This document shows positions 20,301 to 32,300 of a stretch of 64,000 bases of DNA, in pieces. Under the pieces are notes generated by a model that worked only from the letters and a program-made list of their open reading frames with translations, searched no databases and was not told where the DNA came from. Each line of letters begins with the position of its first letter. The stretch's first letter is position 1. This stretch comes from Saccharina japonica (taxonomy: Eukaryota > Sar > Phaeophyceae > Laminariales > Laminariaceae), in contig MEHQ01002657.1 of assembly GCA_008828725.1 (NCBI GenBank), forward strand, positions 218,331 to 282,330, given 5' to 3'. Made by a program: the position numbers and the translations under genes.

Positions 20301-23300
20301 GGTGAGAGAGCGGGGGGTTGTTTTTTATGTTGTTTTTGTTTTTGTTCTTCGTTTTGGTTGAGATGGTTCATTTTGGTTCTCGATGTAATGCTGTGGTGGT
20401 GCGATTCGGCATCGGCAATAGGTTGCTACAAGAGTAGTACGTTCGATGACCCCAGTACCAGGCAGACATTTAGTAGTATGGTGTAATATTTGTCACGATA
20501 CGATTAGGCCGTATCAAGGGGTTACAACACAATTCGACGAGAGTTGGCGAGGGAAGAAAATGCTGAAATCTTCTCGCGATAAAAATGCAAGGCAAGAACC
20601 GTAGGGGGGGAGGAGGGAGAAGAGCCTACTTTGTGGCCCCAGATCTGAGCTACGACTAGGAAGGAGAGAGAAAGGAAGGGGCGAAGATATTAAATGGAAT
20701 GGGAAAAAAAAAAAAGTACTTTCGATGGCTCTACTACCAGGCAGTCAATCAGTGGTATACACGGTGTGAAAACAACCTGGATGGTGCGCATACATAGTGT
20801 CGTCGTCAGTGCAGTAGTGCTGTTGTCATGATAATATTTAGCAATAGGTTGAACAGTACGTTGATGAGCCTGGATGACTCCAGTACCAGGCAGGCATTAA
20901 GGAGTGTCTGGTGTATATGGCGTGAAGCAACCTGGGTGATGCGCACCCGTGCGCTGCTGACATCGGGACCATGTGAAAACAGTAGGATTGACATCAAACC
21001 ATGTATGTGCTATTCACAAACGTAAGCTGCAAAGCTGGTCTAGACTTCTGTTCATGGTCCAGCAGAATTACGCCGAACCTTACACGTCGGGTAGCCCATC
21101 GATTCCCACTTGATGATCTATAAGCAGTAGACCTTTCGGGGAAGATTGATTGCTGATCTGTATGATCTGTATGACCTGTATGATCTAGCTCATGTTTTCG
21201 GGTGGGAGCTGTACAAATCTGCACGAGCTAGGACATTGTTTCCTCTGTTGGACCTGTACTTTGCATATCCTCCTACAACATCTACAAACGGCAGGTTAGG
21301 ATCTACTGTAGATGATCTAGGTGATCTATAGATGATCTATCTGTAGATGATCTGTAGATGATCAATCTGTAGATGATCAATCTGTAGATGATCAATCTGT
21401 AGATGATATATCTGTAGATGATAAATCTGTAGATGATCTGTAGATGGTATATTTGTAGATGATCTATCTGTAGATGATATGTCCGAAGTGGAAACACCTC
21501 CAAATTAAGAGAGCAAAACTCTTGCTGTCTGAAACAGAATGGCGCGAATCAAAACGCCCCAACTCTCAGGGAAAAAAAAATCTAAAACGCGCAAAAACAA
21601 TTATCCGTCTTTTGTTTTCAGGCCAGAAACCGTAACCACCACAGGCACCGCCTGGGGGGGGGCTTCCGAGATAATTACGCTGAAAAGTGGCGACCGCAGG
21701 CGACGCAACGAGCTCGCCGACCGCGCAAAACACCTGAAGATCCTGCAGACTTATGGTCTGCAGCCGCCTGATCAAAACGGCAAGGCTGGCAGGGACAGCC
21801 GCGGAGGCGGTGACGGAGATAGGGAGGGGGGAGACTACGACGAAGACGGCTTCGAGGGAGAGGTAAGTAACCCCCCTTTTGAGGTTTTCCCTCTCTCTTG
21901 GTGCCACATCTGATATGATAGAATACCCGCGATCTCTTTGTTTATGTCTTTTTTTGTTTTCACCAGATAGAATGTCTTCGATGATGAAGAGCTTGCAACT
22001 TTCATGTTCCACAAAACAGTGCCGTTTAGTACTGCACTACTGTACATAACACATATGTGTTGAGTCTAACTCCAAGTATTTCATCCCCTACTTTTAAGGG
22101 GTCAATTGCCAGACATGACTGTTGCATACCCGTACCTTACTTTGTATCATGCTCAGTCGCAACCCTGCGTGCTACGAGTTGTTGTTGTTGTTGTTGTTGT
22201 TGTTGTTGGTGGTGGTGTTGGTGGTGTTGGTGATGGTGGTTGTTGTTGTTGTTTTTGTTGTTGTTGTTGGTGGTGGTGGTTGGTGTTGTTGGTGGTGTTG
22301 ATGGTGGTGGTTGGTGTTGTTGTTGTTGTTGTTGTTGCTGCTGCTGCTATTTTCACATCGACTTGTCGCCATAGTCTAATACGTGGTCACAAGACAGGCT
22401 ACCAAAACAACTCTAGGAGCGGAAGAAAAACCACAGGAAAAAGTGAGTATTCCCTAGTGATATACATGAGTACCTCGTACCTGTTAGACTGCTTCATCCA
22501 TGGAGGCTCATCTAAAAGCAGGCCAGCAGCTCGTGTAGCATGAGCTTCAAAAGTAGGTCGTAATTTCTTGTTTTTCCGCCTGAAAGTAGGCCAACAGTTC
22601 GTGCAGCATAACCTTCAAAATCGACCGTAACTATTGGGTTTTTTTTTCAGGATGATGACGATGATTCCTACGGGGAAGACGAGTTCGAGAAAAGCGCGGA
22701 AGAGGGCGGTGGTGACCGCCGGAACAGCCCTAGAGGCGGCAAGGGGGGCCGAAAAAACGACATCGGTGGGAAGGTGCCGTGCGAGGCTTCCGCTTGGCCC
22801 ATGTCGAAGAGGACGGGGGGACTCAAGACGCTCAAGCGCCTGAGCAAGGCAAATCGGTGCGTACTTTTTCATGTTTCCGGATATAGGTTAACATTCAGCA
22901 TGGGTTATTTACAGGTTGAATTATCAGGTGGGCGTTAAGCCTCATCGTGTATACGCCGGCTTCAAAACGCTGTGATACGTTGGGGCAGCAGGGACCAACA
23001 GGAGAGCGCCTTAATTGTTTTGGCACACTTTTTTTTATCTGCAGTGTTTGTGTTACGGAGATGCACCGGGGTAGATTTAGTTGTTAGAGGGCGTAAAGGG
23101 AATGGTATGTTCAAGGGGCCGCGATGACAAGGGTCCCCCGGGGGAGTGTTGCCTCCATACGCGTGTATCATACTTCGAGTGATGCACGAAAGAAAAATGA
23201 TGTGTCTTTTGCACAAGGACATAAGGGAGCTATTAATGTGCAATCGTGAGCGGTGGCTGGACAAGAGGGCATGCTATTTCAATGCATCCGTTCAAAATGA

Positions 23301-26300
23301 ACGCCCGCATGTTCCTACGAGTAAGAAAAGCATGGCGTATCCGAAACAAAAGGACATAGAGCGAAATAAAATTTAAGCTGCCGAGCAACGCAGACTGCAA
23401 CTGCTTGTAATCAGCGCCACGCTTCTACCACGTACTCGTACTTCTCGGCAATCGCGGAAAAAATACGCAAAAAAAAACGTTATCGTGGAAATAACCATAT
23501 ATTATACATACCAGGTATATACCACTCCGTCCGGTAATATAAGCCCTGTTTGGACTCTAACACGAAAATCAAACGCATATTATATTCTCGACCAGAGTGG
23601 CCCCCGCCACAGTGGTACATACTCATCTCCCACGCTGACGCTATCTCTCACTTTATAGCCTTGCCAACCCTCCCTTAACCCTTCTGAAACACTGGAAAAT
23701 GTAGTCAACTCTAATTCCAAGTAGTCCGGTCTCTGAAACGTTTGGTGGGACACAATAGTTCTAGAGGCGTTATTATGTTAATATCACCCTTGTACTGCCG
23801 CAAAAGCAAAAACGGTTTCACTCTATTTTTTTAACAATTATTAGGTTGTCTCTAAACCAGGGGTGGGGTGTTTCTAATAAACAGGGGTGGAGTTTCTAAT
23901 CAGAGGCGGGGTGTTTTCAAATCAGTGGTGGGGTGTTTCTAAACAGGGTTGGGGCTTCTGATCAGAGGTGGGGTGTTATGTTTCTAACCAAAGGTGGGGT
24001 GTTTTCAAATCAGGGGTGGGGTGTTTCTAATAAACAGGGTTGGGGTTTCTAATCAGAGGTGGGGTATTTTCTAAAGAGGTTGGCGTTGTCCGATGAATAT
24101 CCCCTGTTTGCAGGGAAGCAAGCGAGCTGCGGCAACTCCTGGACGAAGGAGTGGCCCCCAAACCGCCCAAATTTTGGAGCGCGAAACCGGGGCACCCCGA
24201 TGTGGGCGACGAGGAAGAAGAAGAAGAAGAAGCCCTGACCGAGGAGTTGCTACTGTGCTGGAGGCCGGAGCCAGGGTCGCCGGTAAGGGAACGGGTTGTG
24301 CATAAAATCGGACAGGTCCTCGATTTCCACATGAATTAATTAATTATCTAGATCTTTCGGGGCGTAATATATCCCTGACCCGTCGTGTGGTCTACGAGCT
24401 CACGTTGCCGGGTGGTTGCCGGGTGGGAGTTGTATGACCTGCATAATCTAGGGCATGTTTCCTGGGTTGGATCTTGTACTGTACAGATCCTGCACAACAT
24501 ATCCTAACGGCAGGTTAGGATCTAGATGATCTATAGAAGATCTGTACTGTACAGATCTTGCACAACATATCCTAACGGCAGGATATTAGGGTCTAGATGG
24601 TCTTGGATCGTGATCTGCCCCCGACGTTTGGAAGACGGGTGAAAGGACGGCGGTTTATGTGCAACCTCCCTACAAGAAAAAAAAGGGACTGCTGTTCGTG
24701 TCCCTAGCTTGTAGGCCGGATGTTCCTCTCTGGCGGCATCGAACGATGAATATGAATACAGTAGTACGCGACAGATGTTAAGAATCTCTTCTTAGTTTTG
24801 GCCAGACCGGAATTCTTATGTAAGACTGGGTTTGTTCCACACTATTTTCAGTACAAAGAGGGTCGCATCCTTGTTTTTTCTCCCCCCCCCAAAATCTCAG
24901 TCTCGATTTCTTAATTATCAGATTTCTTAACATCTGTCGCGTACTTTAGTACGCGAGGCATGAAAAACTGGACACATAACTCTGAGAGCGATCGAGAGTT
25001 ATAGAGAGATGGAATCGAACCTATGAGCGGGGTGTAAACAAAAACAAACGGACGCGTCATTCCGAGAGCAAGCTCAAGGGTTACATAAAAAGGATACGAG
25101 TGAACCAATTGCCAGGTATATACGTACGTACCGGTACTTGTTTAGGAGATGATCATATGATGCTTGGCTATTACGGGAGGAGACCATAGTAAATAGGACC
25201 AAATATTGTTGGCAAAAATAGACGCATGCTACGATAGAGGTGCACCATGTTTTTTCTGAGCTCCTTACTTAAGGAGCGTTATACCTCTCACCGAAATCAT
25301 GATTTTGAAGGAAAAGAAAAGTGCTGCCGGATGCGAAATCTCATGACCGAGGTATACGCTGAAACATTGTTCGTCACAAAAATGAAAGTCCGACGAATTT
25401 GGCTTAAGGAGCCCGATCGTTCAGAAAACGATTCAGTCAAAAAGTGATACCTCTACCGTAGCACGCGTCAATAGGTAAATATATAGGTTTTTGTGTGCAC
25501 CGTAGGTTCTACTTACTACGGCCCCCCCTAACAGTACGTACGTATGTAGAGGATGTTTTTTTTTCACCGTCTGCCGTACTCTTTGTATATCACCAACATG
25601 ACCAAAGGTGGCCTTCTTCAGTCTGGAGATGAGCGGGCCCGAGGGAGGCAAGGCGTTCTCCCAGGCGATATACCGGGAGATATGTCGGGACCCCCCGGAC
25701 GCAGACGGTGACCCGCAGTACCAGGTAAGAAAAAAAAAGAAAAAAAAAGAGGAAAAAACGAGGGGGAAAATGCGTTGCTATTTACGCGAGAAGAGAAGAA
25801 CGAGGCTCTAGGACCTGGGTAAAAAACATGCCCAAATAATCCGCCAAGCTTTTTCCAAACGGTTACTCGCGGGAGGCGCCCAGCACGCAAGACCCAATGC
25901 ATCTGTTCTGTTGCGCTGCCCCCTACCCCCCCTCGATTGCTGTCTCTGGAAGTGGCCACACCAGAAATTAAATCAATTCATTGGAGGCTGTCATCCATAT
26001 GCAAGTCCGCCTCGCAAGCGATTCTTAGTAGGATGCAGCTCACCCTTCATGCGCCTCGCCGAACACCTCACGTTTCGCTTCGCAAAGCTTGGTGCTACGT
26101 AGCAATGTCTGCCTGGTCGGTGAAAACCCGACATGCTCCGTCCCGGCATCGAAGGGATGCGAGCGGCTATGGTCATACGACTACGGCCATGCATGGGTAT
26201 CGAGTACACCCCTCCCCCCCCCCCCCCGCTGATAAAGAAGCTCGTGCTAAAGAACGATAAACCCGCGGTGGTGTTTTCCCCACCACAGTCAAGACGGAAA

Positions 26301-29300
26301 CTACCGCCGTGCTGTTGAAAACAAAACACAAAAAAAAAACTACGGGACACGATATTTATGTGGCCGAGTCGAAAGTTCTGTACCGCTCTGTGCGGAAATA
26401 TAAGGAGCGGTTCGTCTTGATATTAATGGGTAAGCGTTCCTTAGGAATATAGTGTCCGTTCCGTTCAGAGTGGTAGTAAGTTTGCTTAGCCTTCTCTCTT
26501 TACTATTGGCCTTGCCTCCACCCCCCCCCCCCCCCCCCCCGCCGTCATAAAAAAAGCACATGCTGTAGCATATTAAACAAATGGACGAAAAATAAAACCG
26601 AAGCAACGCATGGTTTCCGAGGCCTACTAGACAGTGGCGGGGAGGGGGGGCGGGGGTCGTATTTTATATACTTATACTTCATATAAGTTTCATAAAAATA
26701 TAACCACAGGTTGAAGAAAGAAAACCTTTCTTTTTTCAAGTTCGTGCAAGAACCCCACCCCACTGGTTTCGTTTCGTTTTTTTTTTTTCGTGTACTCCTT
26801 GGCTTATCCGACATTTTCTACCTCCCGCGTGTCTTTCTTGTCCTCTGACGCTTTTTTTCGGGTTGCAGTTCTGGGTTCGGGGTCTAGCCCCCAACACGCG
26901 GTACGGCTTCCGCGTCCGCGCGTTCAATGGTTTTGGCCCGGGGGTCTACGCCCACCAGTGCTTCGCCACCCGCCCTGCCCGGCCGGCGGTTCCTGTGGCA
27001 GTCAAGACCGCGCCGACCGAGATATTTCTGCAGTGGATCTTCGGCAGCCGGAACGGGGCGAAGGTAAGCAACTGCTCTTTTCAATATCGGTACGTATCGT
27101 ATGTACTCTGTCCCGCGTGCCTTGCCTGGACCACAATATAAGGAACGCTCGTGTACTAATATTTAGTTGAAATGGTCCTTGTGTTTAGGAACAGAGTGGT
27201 GGATTTTTTTTTACAACAGCAAGATTTGTTTACACACGGGACATTTGGCCCGGAGGGGGGGGGGGGGTGTTATCTCTTGCGTGTTATAGGTACCGTATTT
27301 TGGTGCTATCGTGTTATAGGTACCGTATTTTGGTGCTATCGTGTTATAGGTACCGTATTTTGGTGCTATATTGTTATAGGTACCGTATTTTGGTGCTATC
27401 GTGTTATTAGATCGTGTTAAATGTACCGTATTTTGGTACTATCGTGTTAAATGTACCATATTTTGGTGCTATAGTGTTATAGGTACCGTATTCTGGTTCT
27501 ATCGTGTTATAGGTACCGTATTTTGGTGCTATCTTGGTATAGGTACCGTATTTTGGTTCTATCGTGTTATTAGTACCTTATTTTGGTTATATAGTGTAAT
27601 AGGTACCGTATTTTGGTACGATCGTGTTATAGGTACCGTATTTTGGTGCTATCGTGTTATAGGTACCGTATTTTGGTGCTATCGTGTTATAGGTACCGTA
27701 TTTTGGTGCTATATTGTTATAGGTACCGTATTTTGGTGCTATCGTGTTATTAGATCGTGTTAAATGTACCGTATTTTGGTACTATCGTGTTAAATGTACC
27801 ATATTTTGGTGCTATAGTGTTATAGGTACCGTATTCTGGTTCTATCGTGTTATAGGTACCGTATTTTGGTGCTATCTTGGTATAGGTACCGTATTTTGGT
27901 TCTATCGTGTTATTAGTACCTTATTTTGGTTATATAGTGTAATAGGTACCGTATTTTGGTACGATCGTGTTATAGGTACCGTATTTTGGTGCTATCGTGT
28001 TATAGGTACCGTATTTTGGTTTTATCGTGTTAAATTTACCGTATTTTGGTGCTATCGTGTTATAGGTACCGTATTTTGGTGCTATATACCCTGTCGCAAG
28101 AAGTCATCCACAGCAGAGTGCAATGGAGGTACTCGGAGCATTTTTTGGCCGAAACTGCGAAATATTCTCGGAGCACTTTTTGGCCGACTCGTTCACCCAA
28201 CATTGTTGGAATACCGATAATATTTTGCAGTTCAGTACAGGATACCTAATAAGAAACAGGCTAATAAAGAAAACCAGGCTGAATTTTAGAGGTACATAAG
28301 AAATTCGAGAGTCGTTATCTTGAAGTTAGTGTAGAAATCACTCTCTCTCTCAAATAAGAAATCCAGCCTGGGCCAGCTTTCCTGTTTCTTATTAGGCGTC
28401 CTGTACTGTTTTTTTTTTCGTTTTTTAAACGTAACCCATTCAGAACTGAAAAACAAATCTCACACTAATTCCAAGTAGTTTGTCCCCAAAAACGAGGGAC
28501 CAGTTCTCAAGGGGTTAAGGCTTTGGGGTTGGTCCATCGGGTCGTACTTAAGCTTTTTATCAAAATCAAAAATCATTTTTCGGGGTGAGGTACGGAGCTC
28601 ACCGAGTGAACCACCCTCAAAAGTTTTAGTCGCTACCCCTCCCGTACTGTGACTCGTACATATGGTCAAGTCATAGAAAGGAACGCCGTCGTATACCTAA
28701 TCGACGCGGTTGCGGTGGCGTGTCCCTTCCGCTAAGCAGAACCTACGTAGCACACGGAGAGAGGGAGAGAAAAAAAAACGCCTTTTGATGTCGAGAACCA
28801 CCAACCGTTTTTTCTACCGCGAAACACGTTTTTCACGATATTTTTTCGACGACAATTATTTTCATTTCTTCAAGTACCCCAACGTCAAAACCCTTTCGTG
28901 GGGGCTCCTTGCTGTGCCAGCTCGCCAGCTTTTATTAAACGCGGGCTTAAACCCGTGCGCAATCATTTCTGACAGATCCGAGCATGATCCGACGTTTTTT
29001 TTTCACAGTCAATACTTTTAACTCGGGACTGATGCTTCGTTTGCTTGACGGAAATACGGCGGTCGATGCTCGTATCGTATCTATAAATGATCAACGAGCC
29101 TACCAGCAGTACTAAAATATGAAAAACGAAAACAAAAATATGAACATTCCCTTCCCCCATGAACCACAACAATCAATCAATGTCATCGTGTTGCACCGAA
29201 ACGCCAAACGCATGTCTTCTCGCCCCTCGGCTTGCTTCGCCACGGCTTGTTTCGCTACGGCTTTCGCGTACAACACAAAAAAAAAACAAAGCTGCGCGAA

Positions 29301-32300
29301 TTGAGGCGAGTGTTCGACGCTCTGGACGAGCACGGCGACGGCGGCATCGGCCGGGACGACCTCCTGTCCTCCCTCGACCTCGACCATCCACACCTCATGG
29401 CGCTACTGAGGGATTCACCTGCTGCCGCCGCGGCCATCGACGCAGGGGGGGGCGGGGCGGCGGCGGGGACGGGGGCGGGGGGTACTAGCTGGAGCGCAGT
29501 GACGGGACGCAATGAAAATCGCGGAGGGAAGCAACAACAACCACAACAACGAGGGGCTGCTATGAGTCCGGCAATGTTGTCTGCATTCGACGTGATCGAG
29601 GCTAGCGACGACGAGTACATCACTTGGGATGAGGTGTGCGTGTGTTCTACGGCCTGCAATACTTTACCTGGTGTTTTCAAGCGACGTATACACCAGGTAG
29701 ATACGAGTTCTGTGTATAAAACCGAGGGTACGAGCGACGACGAGTACATCGCTTAGGATGGTGTGTGTTGCAGGGTCTTTCATTTATCATTTAATGTTTT
29801 TTTTTAACATGTACGTACAAAACACGAAGTGTGTATAAAACTAAGCGCGACGCGCACCTATTATTAGAACGAAACTCCCCCCTCAAAAGAACGGCCACCT
29901 TTTTGAAACCGCCAGCCCACAACGATCGTGCAGGCGCCAAAACATAGGAACACGTTCGAATACCTCCGTTCAACCACTTCCGCAGCATCCCACCCGAATC
30001 GACCAAAAACAAAATCACGCGCAATACAACAGTGCAGGACACCCAATAAGAAACAGGCTGATAGGAAAGCCAGGCTGATATTTAGAGGAAAACAAGAAGC
30101 TCTGAGAGTCGTTATCTTGAAATGAGTGTAGAAAACACGCTCATCTCAAATAAGAAATCCAGCCTGGGCCAGCTTTCCTGTTTCTTATTAGGTGTCCTGT
30201 ACTGAACGTACCGTAGCTTGGTTGGCCATGTGTGCGACGAACACTATATCCCTTATTAGCCCATTCAGAAATAGAAAAAAAAATACCCCGCACTAATTCC
30301 AAGTAGTTTGTCCCCAAATAACGTCCCACACTAATTCCAAGTAGTTTTTCCCCAAATGACGTCCCACACTAAGTCCAAGTAGTTTGTCCCCAAATAACGT
30401 CCCACACTAATTCCAAGTAGTTTGGGACCAGTTCTTAAGGAGTTAAGGGGAACAAAATGACATATATTTTTTTCACCTTTCGCCGTGCAGGTCGAGTGCC
30501 ATTTTTCGGGTGCGGATCGTGTCGGTGGTGTCGGTGGTGGTGGTGACAGAGGAACAACCGCGCAGCTGTCCCGACGAGGAGGAGGAGGAGCGGGGGGGGG
30601 CGGAGGGGGCGCGCATTTTTCCGTTGAGGCGTGCACCAGCCAAGAAGAAGACCGTTGGAAGGAGGCGAGTCACTGTCCCTTATTTCCCTTACATCCTTTA
30701 AAATGTACCTCAAAAGGGGTCCGTCCCCACAGCGGTTAAGGAGCCCCCGCCCGTCAGCCAGAAATGCTCTCGCGAAAATGTTCTCACTCGTACTCGTATA
30801 TAATGTATATCCCAGGTACATCTTGTCTATCGCAACACGGACGGGGAACTAACTTTTGAGATTAAACATGCAAGTGTAACTTCTAAGGCTTAGGTTGGGT
30901 AGGAAATTGATTAACCTTTTACCAGTAATTGGTTAACCTTTTACCAGTAGCCCAACGAACTAATGCCTTAACACGATGGCCTCTAGATATATACACAACG
31001 AATATAAGATGTACAACACGCAAATGGTGCTCCGCGCCGATGATATCGGGTACGTAGCTTCCTCTCAGTTAAGGAGTGTGTCTTAAGGTCATTTTTTTTT
31101 CGGTTTGGCCAAGGTTTGGCGAAAAAAAAATGGTACGACCCCTATTCTCGTAGAGCACGTATATATATATATATACGTGTCTTCGTTTTTTGGGCGATAT
31201 AAGGAGTGTGTCTTAAGCGTCAGATTTGTTTTTGTGTTTCGGCCGAAAAAATGCTACAGCACGTACCCCTATTGAAACACGCGCCTCGTTAGCAAACCCA
31301 CCCACCCACCCACCCTTTTTGTCATATAAGCCGCCTGACAAAAAATTAACCCACGTGGGGCGAGGTGCCACAGGTTTGGAAGGGTACGGGGGGAACAGCA
31401 CGCGTGAAAATGCTGGAGCCGGGAAAGGCCTACCGCTTCCGGGTGCGGCCAACCAACTGCGACGGCTTAGAAGGAGCGGTCAGCGAATCGGTGGTGAGTT
31501 TTTTTCCTCTTTTATTTTGTTTTCGCATCATACCAGGTATATATTATAGGGCTGCTTTCGACATTTTTTTTTCTTTATGGTATCATAGTGAATGATGGGG
31601 GATGTTGTTGTGGTGTGATGGAAGAGTGGGTGAAAAGGAGGAAACTTGTGTGGCGCGCGCGTTATCCTACTTACGTCCAAACAATTATGGATTATGATTA
31701 TGATAATGATGATGATGGTGTTGATGATGATTGTTGGTGATGATGGTGATGATTGTGATGGTGATGATGATTGTTGGTGATGATGATGATGATGATGATG
31801 ATGACGTTGTTGATGATGATGATGGTGATGATGACGATGACGATGGTGATGATGATAATGACGATACTGATGATGGTAATGACGATAATGATGGTGATAA
31901 TCATGTCAATTATGAAGATGATTATGATTATGTTCTCACATTAGCTTATTTCCCTGAAATCTCGCCGGTGGTAACAAAACAGGCTAAACAAGAAAGATCC
32001 CTCTATGGAAGGAAACACTATTTTATTATGAACATATAGAGTGAAAGAGAAGCTTGGGTGACCGTTTTCTTACGTACGGCGTGAACAATTTGACGAGAAG
32101 TTGGGAGGTCCTCCACATGTTTTGCCGCTTCCTCTCGACCAATCCACGCAGATCACCCGGTGCGGAGATGTATATATACTCGAATGGTATACAGAGTACA
32201 AAGAGGCGTTCCCGTTTCTTCATATTTTCGGGGACAGCAGTCATGAGACACCTATTTCCTGCTTTGTTTTTCTGGGAACAGCGATAAAAAGACGCCCTTT

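Noticed and set aside
22106..22543. 145-codon frame rich in Val and Gly
   Set aside because: Created by the GTT/GGT microsatellite; the real exon here is only 22398-22442.
27401..28220. Open frames of 120 and 158 codons across the 30-bp minisatellite
   Set aside because: They exist because the unit length is a multiple of three; the higher-order shift breaks the frame, and the array is inside an intron of the large gene.
31688..31930. Poly-Asp and poly-Ile/His frames
   Set aside because: Microsatellite artefacts on both strands.
32155..32215. FN3 strand-B-like string DVYILEWYTEYKE that could supply the missing A-B strands of the third FN3
   Set aside because: The acceptor CGCAG is plausible, but no in-phase donor follows, and the frame runs into tandem repeats; kept only as a candidate to test with transcripts.
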